NCBI GenBank assembly: GCA_950295325.1
Contig: OX485805.1
Coordinates: 7,814,501-7,874,500 of the forward strand
Direction: 5' to 3'
Origin: Polytrichum commune
Taxonomy: Eukaryota; Streptophyta; Polytrichopsida; Polytrichales; Polytrichaceae
Length of the DNA: 60,000 nt
Shown: piece after piece, positions 12,629-26,462 of the stretch
Numbering within the stretch: position 1 is the stretch's first letter
Layout: each line of letters begins with the position of its first letter
Notes under the pieces: model-generated
What the model was told of the DNA's origin: nothing
Database searches by the model: none
The model's input: the letters and a program-made list of their open reading frames with translations, nothing else
Program-made: the position numbers and the translations under genes

Positions 12629-14194
12629 TCAATCCTCCTCCATTTCTTCGTCCTCTTCCTCTCCAGCAGCCTCAGACTCATCTCTGTTGCTTTGGCCTTC
12701 CAGTCGAAGATCTGCCAACAGTTCCTCCAAAGGTACTGAAGGAGGCTCATCACCCTCTCCATCCAACATGGAAGCAGTCTCGGATTGTGCCCTATATGTT
12801 TCATCCCTGTACAGAGCAATCTTCGCCCGCAGCTCCGGATCCTCCTCAATTTCTTCCAGAAACTTCTCGTACTCGTCAGCTCTCTTGTCCTGGTCTTGCC
12901 TGAGAGCGGTAGGATCAATCTCCATGTCAAGTGCTTTGAGCTTCCATGGCCGGGGTTTGCCTCTCTTCCTGGCTCTCCGTTCCTCATAACTCTTCTTCAC
13001 AAGTACAACATCTGGGAGCACCAGATTGTGGTATTTGTCTAGGTCAGACTCATTTGTGTTAGCAGCATACAGGTCATACCCAAGAGCAAAGTCTCCAACT
13101 TTAAGTATGTGGCCTAAATGTGTCTTTGCCATAAACGTGACATCATTCTTTCCAAAGTCGGACTTCCTGGCAACCTGCACCTCCGCTAGCGAGTATCTAC
13201 CAGCATGGGAAGCTACACCAGGTTCGCTCTCTATATCTAATACAACATATTCAACAAGCTGTTTGTGGCTGAGGAGGGGTCTAAACGCAACTCTCCAATA
13301 CTGGGAAGCATCCAAGTAAGCGGTTCTCAAGGTTTGAGGGTCTAGAAGAAGAATACTATTAGAAACACGCATGCACAACACTAAAGGGCCAATATTCCCC
13401 AGCCCAACTGCCACCTTCTGAGGCAAACATACAAGGTCATCCTTGCATATGGGACAAATCTCGGTGGACATGGTGAACCTATAATTGTACGTGTTGGACT
13501 TCGTGTCATGTGATATAAGCTGCTTATCATGTCGACTTTTAGTTGGTACTACGTTCGACAGGAAATCCAAGAATTTCAAAGCATGACTCCTGTTAGCGAA
13601 GTAAAAATCCACCCCATCATGCATCTGTTTGATGTTTATGGCGTTGGCGGATGCAGCATGCTTCACAATAAGTTGCTCGAGAAACAAAAACGTCCGTTTA
13701 TGGTCCACCTTTTGGCGCACTTGCACACACGCGATCCACTGGTCAGGATTCGCGGCGATGCGAGAGCACTTCTCACACATGTGATCCTCCACCGTGTAAT
13801 CCACCACATACGCTTGCTCGAGAATTGCACCATTCATAACCTCCTTCTGGATCTTCAGCTTCACCTTCAGCCGCTTCGAGTGCGGCTCCGTCCATATAAA
13901 CCCCGCGTCCGTGAGGCGCACTTTGTTCAAATTCTTCAACCTCTTCACGCAAAATGTGAGCAGTTCCTTCGACTCCTGCTCCGCCTTCACCCACGTCCGC
14001 GGAGGCTGCAAGTAGCGCCCGCACTCCGGGCAGTACAACACCGTCACCAGCTTCTGCAAACCCTCGGTAATGTCCACTTGCGACCGCAAGCAGGCCACGC
14101 ACATGTTGGCTGCGTTCGGGGCCATCGACGTCCCACACATACAACAGAGTACGCGCCCCACCGTATGGGGCACGGTGAACATATCGCTCGCCAT
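12629..14194 (-). CDS. NMD3: NMD3, nuclear export adaptor of the 60S ribosomal subunit
   Basis: NMD3 binds pre-60S subunits and links them to the exportin CRM1/XPO1 for passage from nucleus to cytoplasm. The gene is a single 521-residue open frame, slightly longer than the roughly 500-residue animal and yeast forms. Seen: an N-terminal treble of cysteine pairs (C17/C20, C32/C35, C55/C58 within YCPECGRYLQPPRTW), further CxxC motifs in HMCEKCSR and EICPICKDD, the conserved YVVDYTVEDHMC segment, a late KVGDFALGYDL motif, and an acidic tail ending EEEDEEMEED. The reading frame extends upstream to a TTG at 14245, but the first in-frame ATG is at 14194 and gives the family-like start MASDMFTV. The C-terminal leucine-rich stretch LEELLADLRLEG is a plausible export signal by inference. 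The gene is uninterrupted, unlike the split genes around it. Confidence 0.95.
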   Translation of the reverse strand: MASDMFTVPHTVGRVLCCMCGTSMAPNAANMCVACLRSQVDITEGLQKLVTVLYCPECGRYLQPPRTWVKAEQESKELLTFCVKRLKNLNKVRLTDAGFIWTEPHSKRLKVKLKIQKEVMNGAILEQAYVVDYTVEDHMCEKCSRIAANPDQWIACVQVRQKVDHKRTFLFLEQLIVKHAASANAINIKQMHDGVDFYFANRSHALKFLDFLSNVVPTKSRHDKQLISHDTKSNTYNYRFTMSTEICPICKDDLVCLPQKVAVGLGNIGPLVLCMRVSNSILLLDPQTLRTAYLDASQYWRVAFRPLLSHKQLVEYVVLDIESEPGVASHAGRYSLAEVQVARKSDFGKNDVTFMAKTHLGHILKVGDFALGYDLYAANTNESDLDKYHNLVLPDVVLVKKSYEERRARKRGKPRPWKLKALDMEIDPTALRQDQDKRADEYEKFLEEIEEDPELRAKIALYRDETYRAQSETASMLDGEGDEPPSVPLEELLADLRLEGQSNRDESEAAGEEEDEEMEED

Positions 14195-14252
14195 AGCTGC
14201 TGCCAAAACGGCACACACACTGCGAAACCTTGAAACAGAACTCAACGCTGCT

Positions 14253-14261
14253 AAACCCTAA
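14253..14261. promoter_or_regulatory. Telo-box AAACCCTAA upstream of NMD3
   Basis: An AAACCCTAA motif lies 58 bp before the NMD3 start codon. In plants telo-boxes are established elements in promoters and leaders of ribosome-related genes, which fits an export factor for ribosomal subunits. Regulation here is inferred. Confidence 0.5.
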
Positions 14262-14301
14262 ACAACCAGATATAAGTTTCACACAAAAAACCAGAGAAGA
14301 A

Positions 14302-14320
14302 AGAGAGAGAGAGAGAGAGA
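14302..14320. repeat. GA microsatellite in the presumed NMD3 leader
   Basis: A pure GA tract on the plus strand, CT on the NMD3 coding strand, about 110-125 bp before the start codon. Pyrimidine tracts are common in plant 5' leaders. Confidence 0.7.
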
Positions 14321-14459
14321 ATAGCACGGAGACTCAACGAGACCCGGTGACCTAATTTGTTTTCACCGGCAACGAAACTTCTCCGGCAGAAACGGCCAAC
14401 TACTAGAGCTTCCATTCCCCATAACCGACCCCTCATCCAAAAGCGGACGGAATATCAAA

Positions 14460-15080
14460 TCACATTCATCCACGGATGCATGATATCATTCACAATTCTC
14501 AGGTTCTATCCATGAGCTAATTGGTTACGACTGATAACCATCTGTTAGTACATGGATGACTCACCGCACCTGTGACTTGTCATCCACTCTCCCTGGTTAT
14601 CTAGTCCATAATTGGTCGCTCATCCAAGTGTAGGGCACTCCCAACAAATCTCTTGTAATTTTCATCCACCCATACGCCATTTCATCCTTAACTTGTCGTT
14701 TTCACAACTCGTCGTCCACTCTCCTCTTGATGGTTATCTTGTACATTACTAATTGCTCATCCAAGAGTAGAAAGGTTGTTAGAACTTGTCGCATTTTTTC
14801 ATCCGTGAAAACATTATGTCATCCAAAGTTCTTAGTTTTTTTATCTAGTCCATTTCCAATCAGCTCATAGATATGATCTTTGAATTATGGATGATATTTC
14901 ACCCACACGGATGAAATATCACAACAAATTTTGATATCCCTTATACTCCTAAACGAGTGATCAGTTATGAATCTTGCGGCTCATCATCCAGTCCTCTCTT
15001 GTTGATTATTGCATTCGTAACCGATCAACTCATGAACAAACCCTAGGAACTATGGATGATATTGCATCTTCATGGATACA
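14460..15080. repeat. Degenerate tandem repeat rich in CATCC
   Basis: Blocks beginning near 14577 (CTTGTCATCCACTCTC), 14706 (CTCGTCGTCCACTCTC), about 14820 and 14979 (CTCATCATCCAGTCCTCTC) repeat the same order: a CATCC start, TGGTTAT or TTGATTAT, an ATTnGTnACn step and CTCATCCAAG or CTCATGAAC. The period is roughly 130-150 bp. Inverted GGATGATAT segments occur too. It codes for nothing recognisable. Confidence 0.4.
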
Positions 15081-16069
15081 AAATTGTGATGAGTTCTCAT
15101 ACCCCTTTTGCTCTTGGGTGAGCATTCAGTTATGGACTATGGACTATATACTAACTTTGAATCTTGTGAAGGAAAAAATTGTAAACATCTGACAAACACA
15201 TTGATCTACAAAGCCAAGCAATTCACGTCACGAAAACTCTTTTCAAGAAAAGTATACATATTCTAGAAGATATTGGAAGTAGTGTGCAAGTAGATATATT
15301 GAACAAATAAATGTCTAGAATTTGTTTGAAACATGATAAAATTACATTATATTGATGTTTTCTATAAAAAAAAATTGTAACATTGCCCTCAAGTTTATAA
15401 CGAATTCAAGGAATATGAAAAAAATATAGTTTCAAAATATTTGAGGTCATGAAATCTACATCCAAAACTAGAATTATCCATTGCCTCTCGAGCAATACTT
15501 TTAATAATAAAATTTGAAGATCTCATCATCATATTCTATATTTTAGTACCTTACATAATAATAGAGGGCACGATGGGGGGAAAATCAAATTTAAACAACA
15601 CTTTGCTACTACTTTTAGGTATTAAATCAAAAAAATATGGTTTTAGTATACAAGAGCATTTTTTTAATGTATATTTGACTATGCTTGCTCCCATTTAGAA
15701 TTTGTTAATCATTTAGGTTCAATTGTCAACATAATTGGGACTGGGGGAGGGGGGACATGTATGATCATTTGGCGATCCTTGTGTACAATATATAGTGGTA
15801 GTGTTTTTCAAATAATTTTATGGTGCAATTGGAGGGTGGCTTATGGTGTATAATCTCCCCCTAGAAAAGGAGGAGGGACAATTTGTACGATTGGGCTTGA
15901 GCCGTTGATCCAAACTCTAATTGTGTGGTGCAACCTTTTCTCGTGAGCTTTACATTTGACAAGGCCCTAGGATGGGGCGTCTCTCAAATGCAGGTTAACC
16001 CTCATGCATGCCCTTAGTCACAAAATGCCCCACCCTTGAGGTCGTATATGTTACCCTAACCATTTCCTC
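15080..16069. other. AT-rich intergenic sequence
   Basis: No gene was recognised. About 15690-15780 resembles the end of the dispersed repeat in SMC2 intron 1 (AATTTGTTAATCATT, then GTCAACATAATTGGGA). Confidence 0.35.
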
Positions 16070-16072
16070 TAA

Positions 16073-16469
16073 GGGCCGGTTTAGACAATGGTGTAGAAGT
16101 GCACCAATAAAAAAAATTAGGGGGATGGAGCAATATGATTGGCTACGAAATGGGTTCTTCAATGAATGGGGTGAACACTATAGCCAAGGCTTCTCCAATG
16201 GAGAACTCCAAGGATGGATGAAATAAGTGACATGGTTGTCAATATGGCAACATTTTTTTGATAAGGGAGTTCTTTGGAAGTCAAGTTTATTGGACAACCT
16301 CAAACCCTCATACAAGAAACTTAGCTTCCGGAGAACTCCAACTTGAGATTTTTATTTTTTATTCTTTAATTCCATCTTGTCCAGATGACATACCAACTAT
16401 TGCCTCAAAATAACCTTGTCTTGGGTTTGACCGACTAGTGCACTTCTTCATCGTAGTCTAAACCAACCC
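16073..16469. mobile_element. PIF/Harbinger-like MITE, family C
   Basis: A 397 bp element with ends GGGCCGGTTTAGACAATGG and the approximately complementary CGTAGTCTAAACCAACCC; GTGCAC recurs a little further in on both sides. It is flanked by TAA at 16070-16072 and 16470-16472. No protein is encoded. The first nine bases are shared with family B, so the two families probably used related transposases. Confidence 0.75.
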
Positions 16470-16737
16470 TAAATCTTTGTTCTTGGAAGTCTAAAGTTTA
16501 TATTGAGGGAGGAGGAGGACGAGGGTTATACTCCATGGAGGTCATCCTCTTCCCCAATCTTGGAATTCCACCTCAAGCACCATGGCTACGAAGACTTTAA
16601 CTAGACTTGAACCACCTATTCTTGATCAAGACTCCCTCGGGAATCTAGCTATAGGGTGCCATAATTTCGATCAGGCTAGGACCAATTTGGGTAGTTTCTT
16701 CTCGTGGGTGGTTAAAATAAGGTTTCACGGTTTCTGA

Positions 16738-16809
16738 GGGTTGGTTTCCATGAAGGCCACTCACCCACCAAATTATAGTGGGCGAAGCGGCCTACATGGA
16801 AACTAACCC
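16738..16809. mobile_element. 72 bp miniature foldback element, family D
   Basis: The inverted arms are GGGTTGGTTTCCATG and CATGGAAACTAACCC, with GGCC just inside each arm and about 35 bp between. Flanks are TGA on the left and TAA on the right, an imperfect TWA-type pair. A left half of the same family recurs at about 43976-44018. Confidence 0.6.
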
Positions 16810-18286
16810 TAAGTCTCCAGCTTTGGTTATGGTATCACTGAGGAATTGATAATGTCATGACACATGTCACCGGTCTTGGTAAAAAGTGAGGAGGAATTCG
16901 TCTCAAAACGAGTAGTTATGGCAAACTCTAGACATTGGTAATGCGTTCAGGCCAACTTTGGGCTTCAAAAGTTCAGAGTAATTTTAATTGAAGGAGTAGA
17001 ATTACCGGAAAATTTGCAGTTCTACCAATTTCTATCTTCCTACACATGAAAAATTTGCACCGCCTTAAGGTAGAGGGTGCTTAAAACCAACACTTTAAGC
17101 TATTGCACATACATAATGGCTGTGTGCTTGAAATAAAAATATTGATATTAGCCTTTGAACTAAACATAGGTATGAAGACTAAAAATAGCCTCGATTGAAT
17201 ACTTGATGAATATTTAAACTTAAAACCACCAGCTTCTTTAATCCAACCCCTAGGCCCCATGTATGATTTCCTTGGATATGATGAGGATCCCCGCCTTCAT
17301 TGCCTAGCCTCAACCCAACATAGACGGGTACTAGATCCTGAGCTAGATCAAAGCCAACTAGTAGAGGTATGCCAAGCCACATAGCCACCTTCATGACCCG
17401 GTTCGGTTGCAGAAATGGGCCCTTGCATCCCAAGTACCAACCTTCTTTTGTGCCAAAACCAACCCCCTTCGTGCCCGTAAGTGAGCCCTTTGGCTTTGAG
17501 GCCTTGCCTCCTTGGCAAGTTGGACCTTGGATACCAACTTGCATTTCAACCATTCATTGCATTAATAGGGATGGGTCTTAAATGGTTACTTTTTATGCAT
17601 GCCAAATGGTAATTCAACTAAAGTCTACAAATTAATGTAGCATACCTTCTAGAGTTCAGAGTTTATTTTGCAATCAAGGAGGCTCAACTATAGTTTGGGA
17701 TGATATACTTTTCAATTAAGTGCAAATACAATGTTGGAAACATACCCTGATCATTGGAGTAAGGTGTTCCATTGCCCACATAGGTTATGGAATTGGTGTG
17801 CGCGTCCACAATTGGTTGTGGTGACCCTAGAGCTAGCCATTCCCTATTGAGGGGTTGCATGGTAATGCACCCAAATGGGCTCTCGAGAGGGACATAGTTT
17901 TTCACTAGTTTCCCCCCCCCCCTACCAATAGGCTCGTTAGCCCTTGTTGCCTCGTGCAATTTCAACCCTACTTCAATGCCTCATTCAATTGGCCACATTA
18001 ATCCATGTTATTTTTCATGTTCCTCCCTCAACCTTATTTTTCCTTATTTTTCTCTTCTTCGTTTCTTTTATTTTTTCTGCCTTTCGTTTTTTGGTAATTT
18101 TGAGGTCGGCATTTCTCTTGTTCTTTTCTCAAGCTACCTCCTCCCGTCTTTCTTTTGTGTGTTCTAGAGCACCAATGTACTCATTGCTAATCATAATTAT
18201 AGACTTAGAATAGTGTATAAATGAGTTGTCACGACTCCTTTGAGGAATGGACACCATTTGTAGAAGGGCCAAAATTCATGTCAACC
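16810..18286. other. Intergenic sequence downstream of the DDE transposase remnant
   Basis: There is no recognised gene. Minus-strand open frames of 124 and 93 codons (17179-17553, 17684-17965) have no motif I know; they could be further decayed transposon sequence. A run of 11 C lies at 17912-17922. Confidence 0.3.
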
Positions 18287-20257
18287 TTAATATAGCATTA
18301 GGGTCATCCTCGTCCAACTCTTGTGAAATACTAAACTCCTCCCCCATCCCTCCAACCCCATTTCCACACCTTTCACTATGTCCCCATTATCATCTCTTAA
18401 TGCCACCATATATTGAGTTCCACCTTCTTGAATTGATGTTATCCTTTCTTCAAGCACCTCCTCAAACACCTCTTTGCCCACCTCTTCCTCATTAACCTCA
18501 ACTTTAACCTTCACAAACACTTCACTTGGCCCCATTTTATCATGCATGGCTAAATGGTTCAAAAGCCATATACATGTGACAAAAAAACCATTCCTAATGT
18601 TTGTTGGAGTCATGGCCTTTTTCAAGGCCAACGACACCCACTTGGGTTAGGTCCTCCTTCGCGGCACCCTTCTCCTTATTCTTAAGGGTCCAAAAATTAT
18701 GGTATTTTCAAAACATTGCCTTAAACAATTTGAAAATACACACATCCAGGGGTTGGGTGGTGTTGGATGTGTGACCAAGAATGATTAACATATCTAAACC
18801 TATTTTCGAGCAGTGTGCGCAACATCTAGGGTGACATGGGAGTTGTGCCCATCCATTATGAGTAAATGCCGGTTCTCATTACAAATGCCATACATTTTAC
18901 CAACGTGAAGTAGGAAGTGATTAATGCACTTGTTGAATGGTTCTCCCATCATCCAAGACTCTCTTTTTTCATGGCCATACAAGCCCCTTCCTTGCACTTA
19001 ATTATGAATTTCTGCCTAAATGATCTACCCTTAAAAAATTTTAAAAATTGGGAATGTTAGAACCAGATGCATTCATGCAAGACAAAACAAACAACCATTC
19101 TCTCTTGTTGGGCGTGACAATATGTAACATGTCTTGTAAGTTATCATGTAAAGAAGCAATGTTCTCAAGGCATTAACCCTTCGCCCTACCCTGCTCCAAA
19201 CCATGTGCCACTCTAAGTGTCAAGTTGGGGTTCCTAATGTTGGACCACTTTGCCCACCTTGGTCTAGGAATGCCCTTTGTGAAGGGGGTGTCACGGTCAT
19301 GGGCAATCTTAGCCACCTTCAAATGACATTGACTAAAATTAATTGGGATGGCCAAATCTACACATATTGAGAATTTAATTTACAAGTTTACTTTCCTTCT
19401 CAAATGAAATAACTCTTGACTAGCCACATTTCTTACCTATGGTATTCCATAAAACGTGATCCTGCAAAGACGTGGTGGGTATTCCATAATTTTGTGCCAT
19501 TGTTTTAACACGAGCCCCATCATAACTACAAGAAGGGTTGCCTCTAGTTGCTCAATTGTCCAATTGCCATTTTTTCTAAGTTTTTTGACCAGGCGTTCAA
19601 AACATATACCATCCATTGCCCACCTCAACACCCTCTTGAATGTCCTATGCACCTTGATTTGTGTTTGGGGATTGCGTATTGTGAAGTTGGGTGAAGTCAT
19701 TAGGCCCCCTAGTGCACTAATGTGATCCACTGTAGCCTTGGTTGCATTAGGCCTAGGGGCAAGCCACCATTATTATGAGATTAAAACCTACTAGAACTTC
19801 CCACCACCTGGGCCTTTAGACCACCAAGATGCCGTTTTCTAGCAACCAACATCTCAGGGGACACCATGGCCTCCTCCCTGATCCCACACATGATACTGAC
19901 AATCCCCATTCTCAATGCGTTCAAATTGAGGGTTGGGGAATGGAATTGTGCAAAGTCGACAAAACAATCTCCACTATAGGGATCAAAATTGGAGTCTTCC
20001 CCACTCTTAGACTCTTCTTCCAAATCAATAAATGCCACCTAGGCATCTTGAATGCACTTGAAGAATTGCTCATTTTGATCATCCAAACTTTTAACATAAT
20101 CCTTCACATGTGACCTAGCCCTCCTCATTGTTGCAATCAATAATCTCACAACATTATTGAAAATGCTATGCTTGTATGCGTGCTTGTATGTCATCGCCTT
20201 AATCATGAAATATGAACTTAGCCACAATTGTAATTGAGTTAATAACTTGAGGTGCAT
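18287..20257 (-). pseudogene. Broken pogo-type transposase (HTH/CENPB plus DDE_1 endonuclease)
   Basis: Minus-strand segments in several frames read in order as a DDE_1 transposase. Around 19437-19730 is an HTH-like part (WTIEQLEAT, then YGIP in a shifted frame); around 19173-19355 is a CENPB-like stretch (RNPNLTLRVAHGLEQGRAKG). At 18801-18997 is the catalytic core ENRHLLIMDGHNSHVTLDV, followed after a frame change by QPLDVCIFKLFKAMF, a stop, and then the C-terminal LALKKAMTPTNIRNGF (18287-18637). Frameshifts and stops make it nonfunctional. Upstream frames at 19781-20257, split by one stop, belong to the same strand but have no recognised domain. Assignment rests on remembered family motifs; the terminal repeats were not found. 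Confidence 0.72.
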
Positions 20258-20448
20258 CTTGTTGAAAGTACGAGTTCATTTGTAGATGACTTAGTCATGC
20301 AAACTCTAACCATCTAAATAGCATGTGAGTAAGGGCATAGGTCTTACACATGTGTAGCTTAGTAATGCAATTAAGGGCTTGTATCTCACATGTATATGCC
20401 GAAATATGGTTCACAATAAACATGTGCTTCCTTATTACCAATTAAAGA

Positions 20449-20660
20449 TGCTATAATGTTTATCATATTTAGTGTCACTTACTATTTGGAATTATGTACA
20501 AGGCTATAACTTCTCACGATAGATTTCCTTTGTTACCAACAAAGACAAAATGGGTTGTATGGACAATATATAACATAGATGATTGTAAATGTTAGCAAAA
20601 AGTTATAGCATTGCGTAACTTTGGATAGTAAGTGACACTAACTACCATTAACGGTGTTCT
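20449..20660. repeat. Foldback element with about 60 bp imperfect arms
   Basis: The left arm carries TTAGTGTCACTTACTAT followed by a diverged stretch to GCTATAACTT. Its complement is on the right: AAGTTATAGC at 20602, then ATAGTAAGTGACACTAA. The loop holds no coding sequence. The TTAGTGT motif links it loosely to the family E element at 42123-42453. Confidence 0.55.
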
Positions 20661-20921
20661 ATAATGGTTTTGTTGACAAAAAGAGAGAGAGATACATTGC
20701 AAATGATTACAGTAAGTGAAACCAAACATAATACTTAGTGTAGTGGATTGATATCACTTTTCTTATACCACTAATGTTTTGAGAGTTTGTTTTTTCATTT
20801 TAGAGAATTTGGATCTATAAATCATGCAAGAACTTTCATGTAGTTGTATGTACTTCCCATATCCACATGGGGTAAGGATAATGGGGACCCAAATATATTA
20901 GCACGTTAAAAAAGATAGTTG

Positions 20922-20998
20922 TTAGATCTATATAGGTTAGATTTGCAATAGTAAAAGGTATGTAGATGTTAGATCTATATAGGTTAGAGATGCAATAA
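20922..20998. repeat. Short tandem duplication
   Basis: Two copies, about 48 bp apart, of a block beginning GTTAGATCTATATAGGTTAGA and including TGCAATA. They are nearly identical, so the duplication looks recent. Confidence 0.7.
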
Positions 20999-20999
20999 G

Positions 21000-22050
21000 T
21001 GAACAAGGGCTCAGATCTAATATGATTAAGCATCCAAATTGTTTACATACCTTTTAATCTTGTTGTGGTTAGAGATACAACGTACATTTGAAATGCAACA
21101 TGAAGATTGTGAGGCACATGGCATGAGCTTACAATATCTGAATAATTATGAATGTAAGTGATGATAAGAAATCCAATGAAAAATAAGAATTGTGCATATT
21201 AAGAATTGACAATAGATAGCGATGAGAAGTCATGATAAGAAATCCGACGAGAGATCCAATAAGAAATCCGCTATAAGGTTTGTGCAAAAATTGTCAGTAG
21301 ATATATGCAAAAGAATGCTGAAAGGTATATTAAAAAAATGCATGTAGATCCGGACCCTTAGATCTATAGATGAGTGGCAGATCCGGGTTGCTAAACCAAC
21401 AACAATTTGACCCCTTAAAGCTCAACAGCCTACAATGATAAACCAATTACATCTGACTCTAGTAAACCAACAACATCCGACTAACAAGCTCTAGCCTAAA
21501 CCAACCTCCCCAACAAATGTTAAAGCAATCCCAACAAGCATGAAAACCAAGAGAAGGAGAGACATAAGTTTACCCCTTTATGTAGCTTTGTAGGGTAGTT
21601 GTTTTCCCCCATGAATAGAATGGTTAGAATAGGCACTGATACACCACCTTAATCCCACCTTAAACCAACTCGAGATAGAGTGGAGCATGTTACCTAAACC
21701 CTAAATTGAGATAACGTAAACAAGGACAAACCCGCTCAAGTGTAGAGGCAATCATGTGAGGTAGGGTTCATATGTGCCAACTAGCTACCTCCATCCGCTC
21801 AATTCCGGGCCCACCTATTAACCTCCTCTTCCTAGTTATCAAGTGTGTAGTTCTAGACCAACATTGGTTCTCTTGAGTCTTCAATTGGTCTTAATCCAAA
21901 GTGTCACCTGACGTTTTCAAAAACAAAAATGAATTTCAATTGACATAATATACATTTTATTCTAAAATGTCACCTCAATTTCGGGTTACACAATATTTTA
22001 GAAAAATTAATATCTTGAATAATCAAAATACAAACTTAACTTGTAACAAA
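21000..22050. other. AT-rich intergenic sequence
   Basis: No supported gene, RNA or element was recognised. Several GATCC and ATCCGA-like motifs recur at 21230-21400 but without a clean repeat unit. Confidence 0.3.
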
Positions 22051-23090
22051 AAAATATTAATCGTGCGCAAGTATTCTTCAGTCTCACATGTTTTTCCAAA
22101 TGTTGAAGATGGTAGCCCAATTCATTGCATCCACTTCAAGCCCACAAAGAGAGACCCACATAGGAGCATCAAGGGTCTTCAAGTAACCTATTGCGTAAGT
22201 GGCTTTTGATTGCATTTTGTTTAGAAATCCTCTCTCACAAATTTTCTATACTTGATGGAATGAATATAATTTTCTGCCAAAGTTGCATAAGTTTAGGCCA
22301 ATTTGTGTGCTACCACATATGCATCAAGCTTCAAATATCGTTTTGTTCTCACACTCATGTTGAAGTGTTTTCATAAATTCCAGAGGTTATCCCTTACACA
22401 TGTCACTTTCTTCTTTAGTGTATTGAAACTTCAACAATATCCTTTTGAGTCCTAATTCGGTATTTGTGTTTCAGTCACTATCATCGCTTGGATAATTACG
22501 ACGGCTGTAAAATTTGGCTGCATTAAATACTGGAAAGTTTGGGAAATGATCATTCAAAGTATGAACATTTTTTTGCACATAAGATGCACCCAATAATATG
22601 CATTGTTGTAGTTCATTGGGCCCATCAGTTGCCAATGCATGATTGATATGATCTCCTATATTGTTTTCATAACTTAACTAAAGGATTTCATACAAAGTCC
22701 CTCAAGAAATTTCCCAGATTCTTGCTTGTACGTCCAAACATAGGTCCATTCCCGGATTAAAAATGGCATGTAAAATTCAAATAGTGATATCAATGGTTGC
22801 ACTAATAGTTGTGATATCAACCATATCATATTGAAATTTGGTATTCAATTTATTCAACTCTTGTAAAACATCTGCAAGCAAGTTAAAGTAAATGAAAGCA
22901 CATGATCTCATAGCAATGCGGCTCTTCATCTTTGAATAAAGCTAATAACGCCGGCATGCACTGTAGTAGGCGGGTCATGACATTACCTCGAGAAAGCCAC
23001 CGTACTGCATCAATTTATAAAACCATTATAGAATCTTCTTCAAATACATCCTCCAACAATCGTTTCAGCTCATTGCGTTGATTTGTACTA
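22050..23090 (-). pseudogene. Broken hAT-family transposase, C-terminal half
   Basis: Minus-strand reading gives, in order but in shifting frames: VRWLSRGNVMTRLL (about 22965-23008), LLADVLQELNKLNTKFQYDMVD (22810-22890), FPVFNAAKF (about 22500-22540), ICERGF (22225-22245) and DALMWVSLCGLEVDAMNWAT (about 22105-22170). The order RW..RG, long helical region, CERGF and a C-terminal dimerisation-type helix is that of hAT transposases of the zinc-finger/ZMYM-like type. Several stops and frame changes interrupt it, and no N-terminal BED finger is seen. The element's ends were not located. Confidence 0.65.
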
Positions 23091-23632
23091 CTTGACCTGT
23101 AATTTATAATACTTAATTTGCCTAATAATACATGTCATTTCAATTTCTAGCGTGTCAATTGACGTGTGTTTTTTCTTTCTTCACAAGTCACAGTACGTGT
23201 CAACTTCTAAATCGTGCGTGTCGATTGACGTGCATGTTTTTTTTTGCGCGAGTTTTTGCATGTCAAAAGTGAAAAACTTGCAAAAACTTTGTCAAACATA
23301 CACACAGTGGGCGCCTCTACTCTATATAGAATCCTCCAGAGCCTAGAAGAAGACATGGGAAGTGAACAGAAGGTCTTTCTGTCAGATGTGGGGCCGCGAA
23401 AGGAACTACTTTCGCGTTGTGACTTCTCACCAATTCACAGCCTACACAGAGGTTCGCAATTCAATCAAATCAATTAGTGAAGCAGCATAGATTCTTGCGG
23501 CATGCCTCAGATAGTTGTTGAAATTCACACCACAGCAAAAGAATGTCTTGAGGAAAATGGTGGACTAATCATGCTGTGTTCACAAATGATTCTCACGTAT
23601 ATATTTCTGCACTTAATATTTCTGTACTTAGT

Positions 23633-23745
23633 GTCACCAATTCTATTTGTCTTGCTCAATACTAATTGTAAACCGCCTGTGTAGTGAGATCACCGACACC
23701 AAGTATAAATATAACATTATTTGTCATTCCTTGTAAACCTGTAGA
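23633..23745 (+). repeat. Dispersed repeat, copy 1 of 3
   Basis: GTGTCACCAATTCTATTTG, then TAATACTAATTGTAAACCGCC, a CACCnACACnAA step and AACATTATTTGTCATTCCTTG. The same order is found at 27970-28075, and an inverted partial copy lies at about 48065-48125. No coding content; element class unknown. Confidence 0.6.
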
Positions 23746-24336
23746 AATTTTGCTCGACATGCATGAGTAATTCAATACAATCGGTTGTGAAAGGCAGCCG
23801 CAAAGCTTCCTCTCAATGATGCACACCATTGTCAAGTGAGTAAGTTAGCCCCAATTTCTCGACATCAGGATCTGTGCACATGCACTAAGTTAATATATCT
23901 CTTGGGGAAAGGAATACACGGTAACAGATTTGGAGCACCTCATTATTGTCCGTCTCAAATCTTGCGCCAGCATGCAGCAGCCACACACAGACTCGCATGC
24001 ATATCTTCCATTATTTTATTCATAAGCATTTGACCAGCTCAAATATAAGCAGGAAATCTAACTTGTGCTCCTCACCGGATTCTACAACACCTTCTAAATC
24101 TCAAATATCTGTGCATACATGCATGGCCATTCCTTTGATCGGCCTCCTCTGTCTGTCCGATTCTCGTCGAGTGATCTCGATCTGGCCCTATTCCGAACTG
24201 GCTATTACAAGTTTAGAAGTTTCCAAGCGGAGCTGAGTTGTCGTGTTCTCCGAGGCTCATCGTGTGGTGGAAAGAAGCACGCACGATTTGTAGGAGTTGA
24301 TAAGTAGGGAGGTAATTGACAAGCTGCGCAGGGAGC

Positions 24337-26462
<2,126 letters not shown>

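Noticed and set aside
12225-12989. 254-codon plus-strand open frame
   Set aside because: It overlaps the 3' part of NMD3 on the opposite strand, is serine-rich because it is the antisense of acidic codons, and has no family motif.
13529-14233. 234-codon plus-strand open frame
   Set aside because: Antisense of the NMD3 N-terminal coding region; the composition (His, Leu and Arg rich) is that of an antisense shadow.
23152-23477. Short plus-strand frames with repeated GTGTCAATTGACGTG-like motifs, considered as a gene or CRISPR-like array
   Set aside because: Only two diverged repeats are present and the frames have no known motif; CRISPR is not expected in a plant nucleus.
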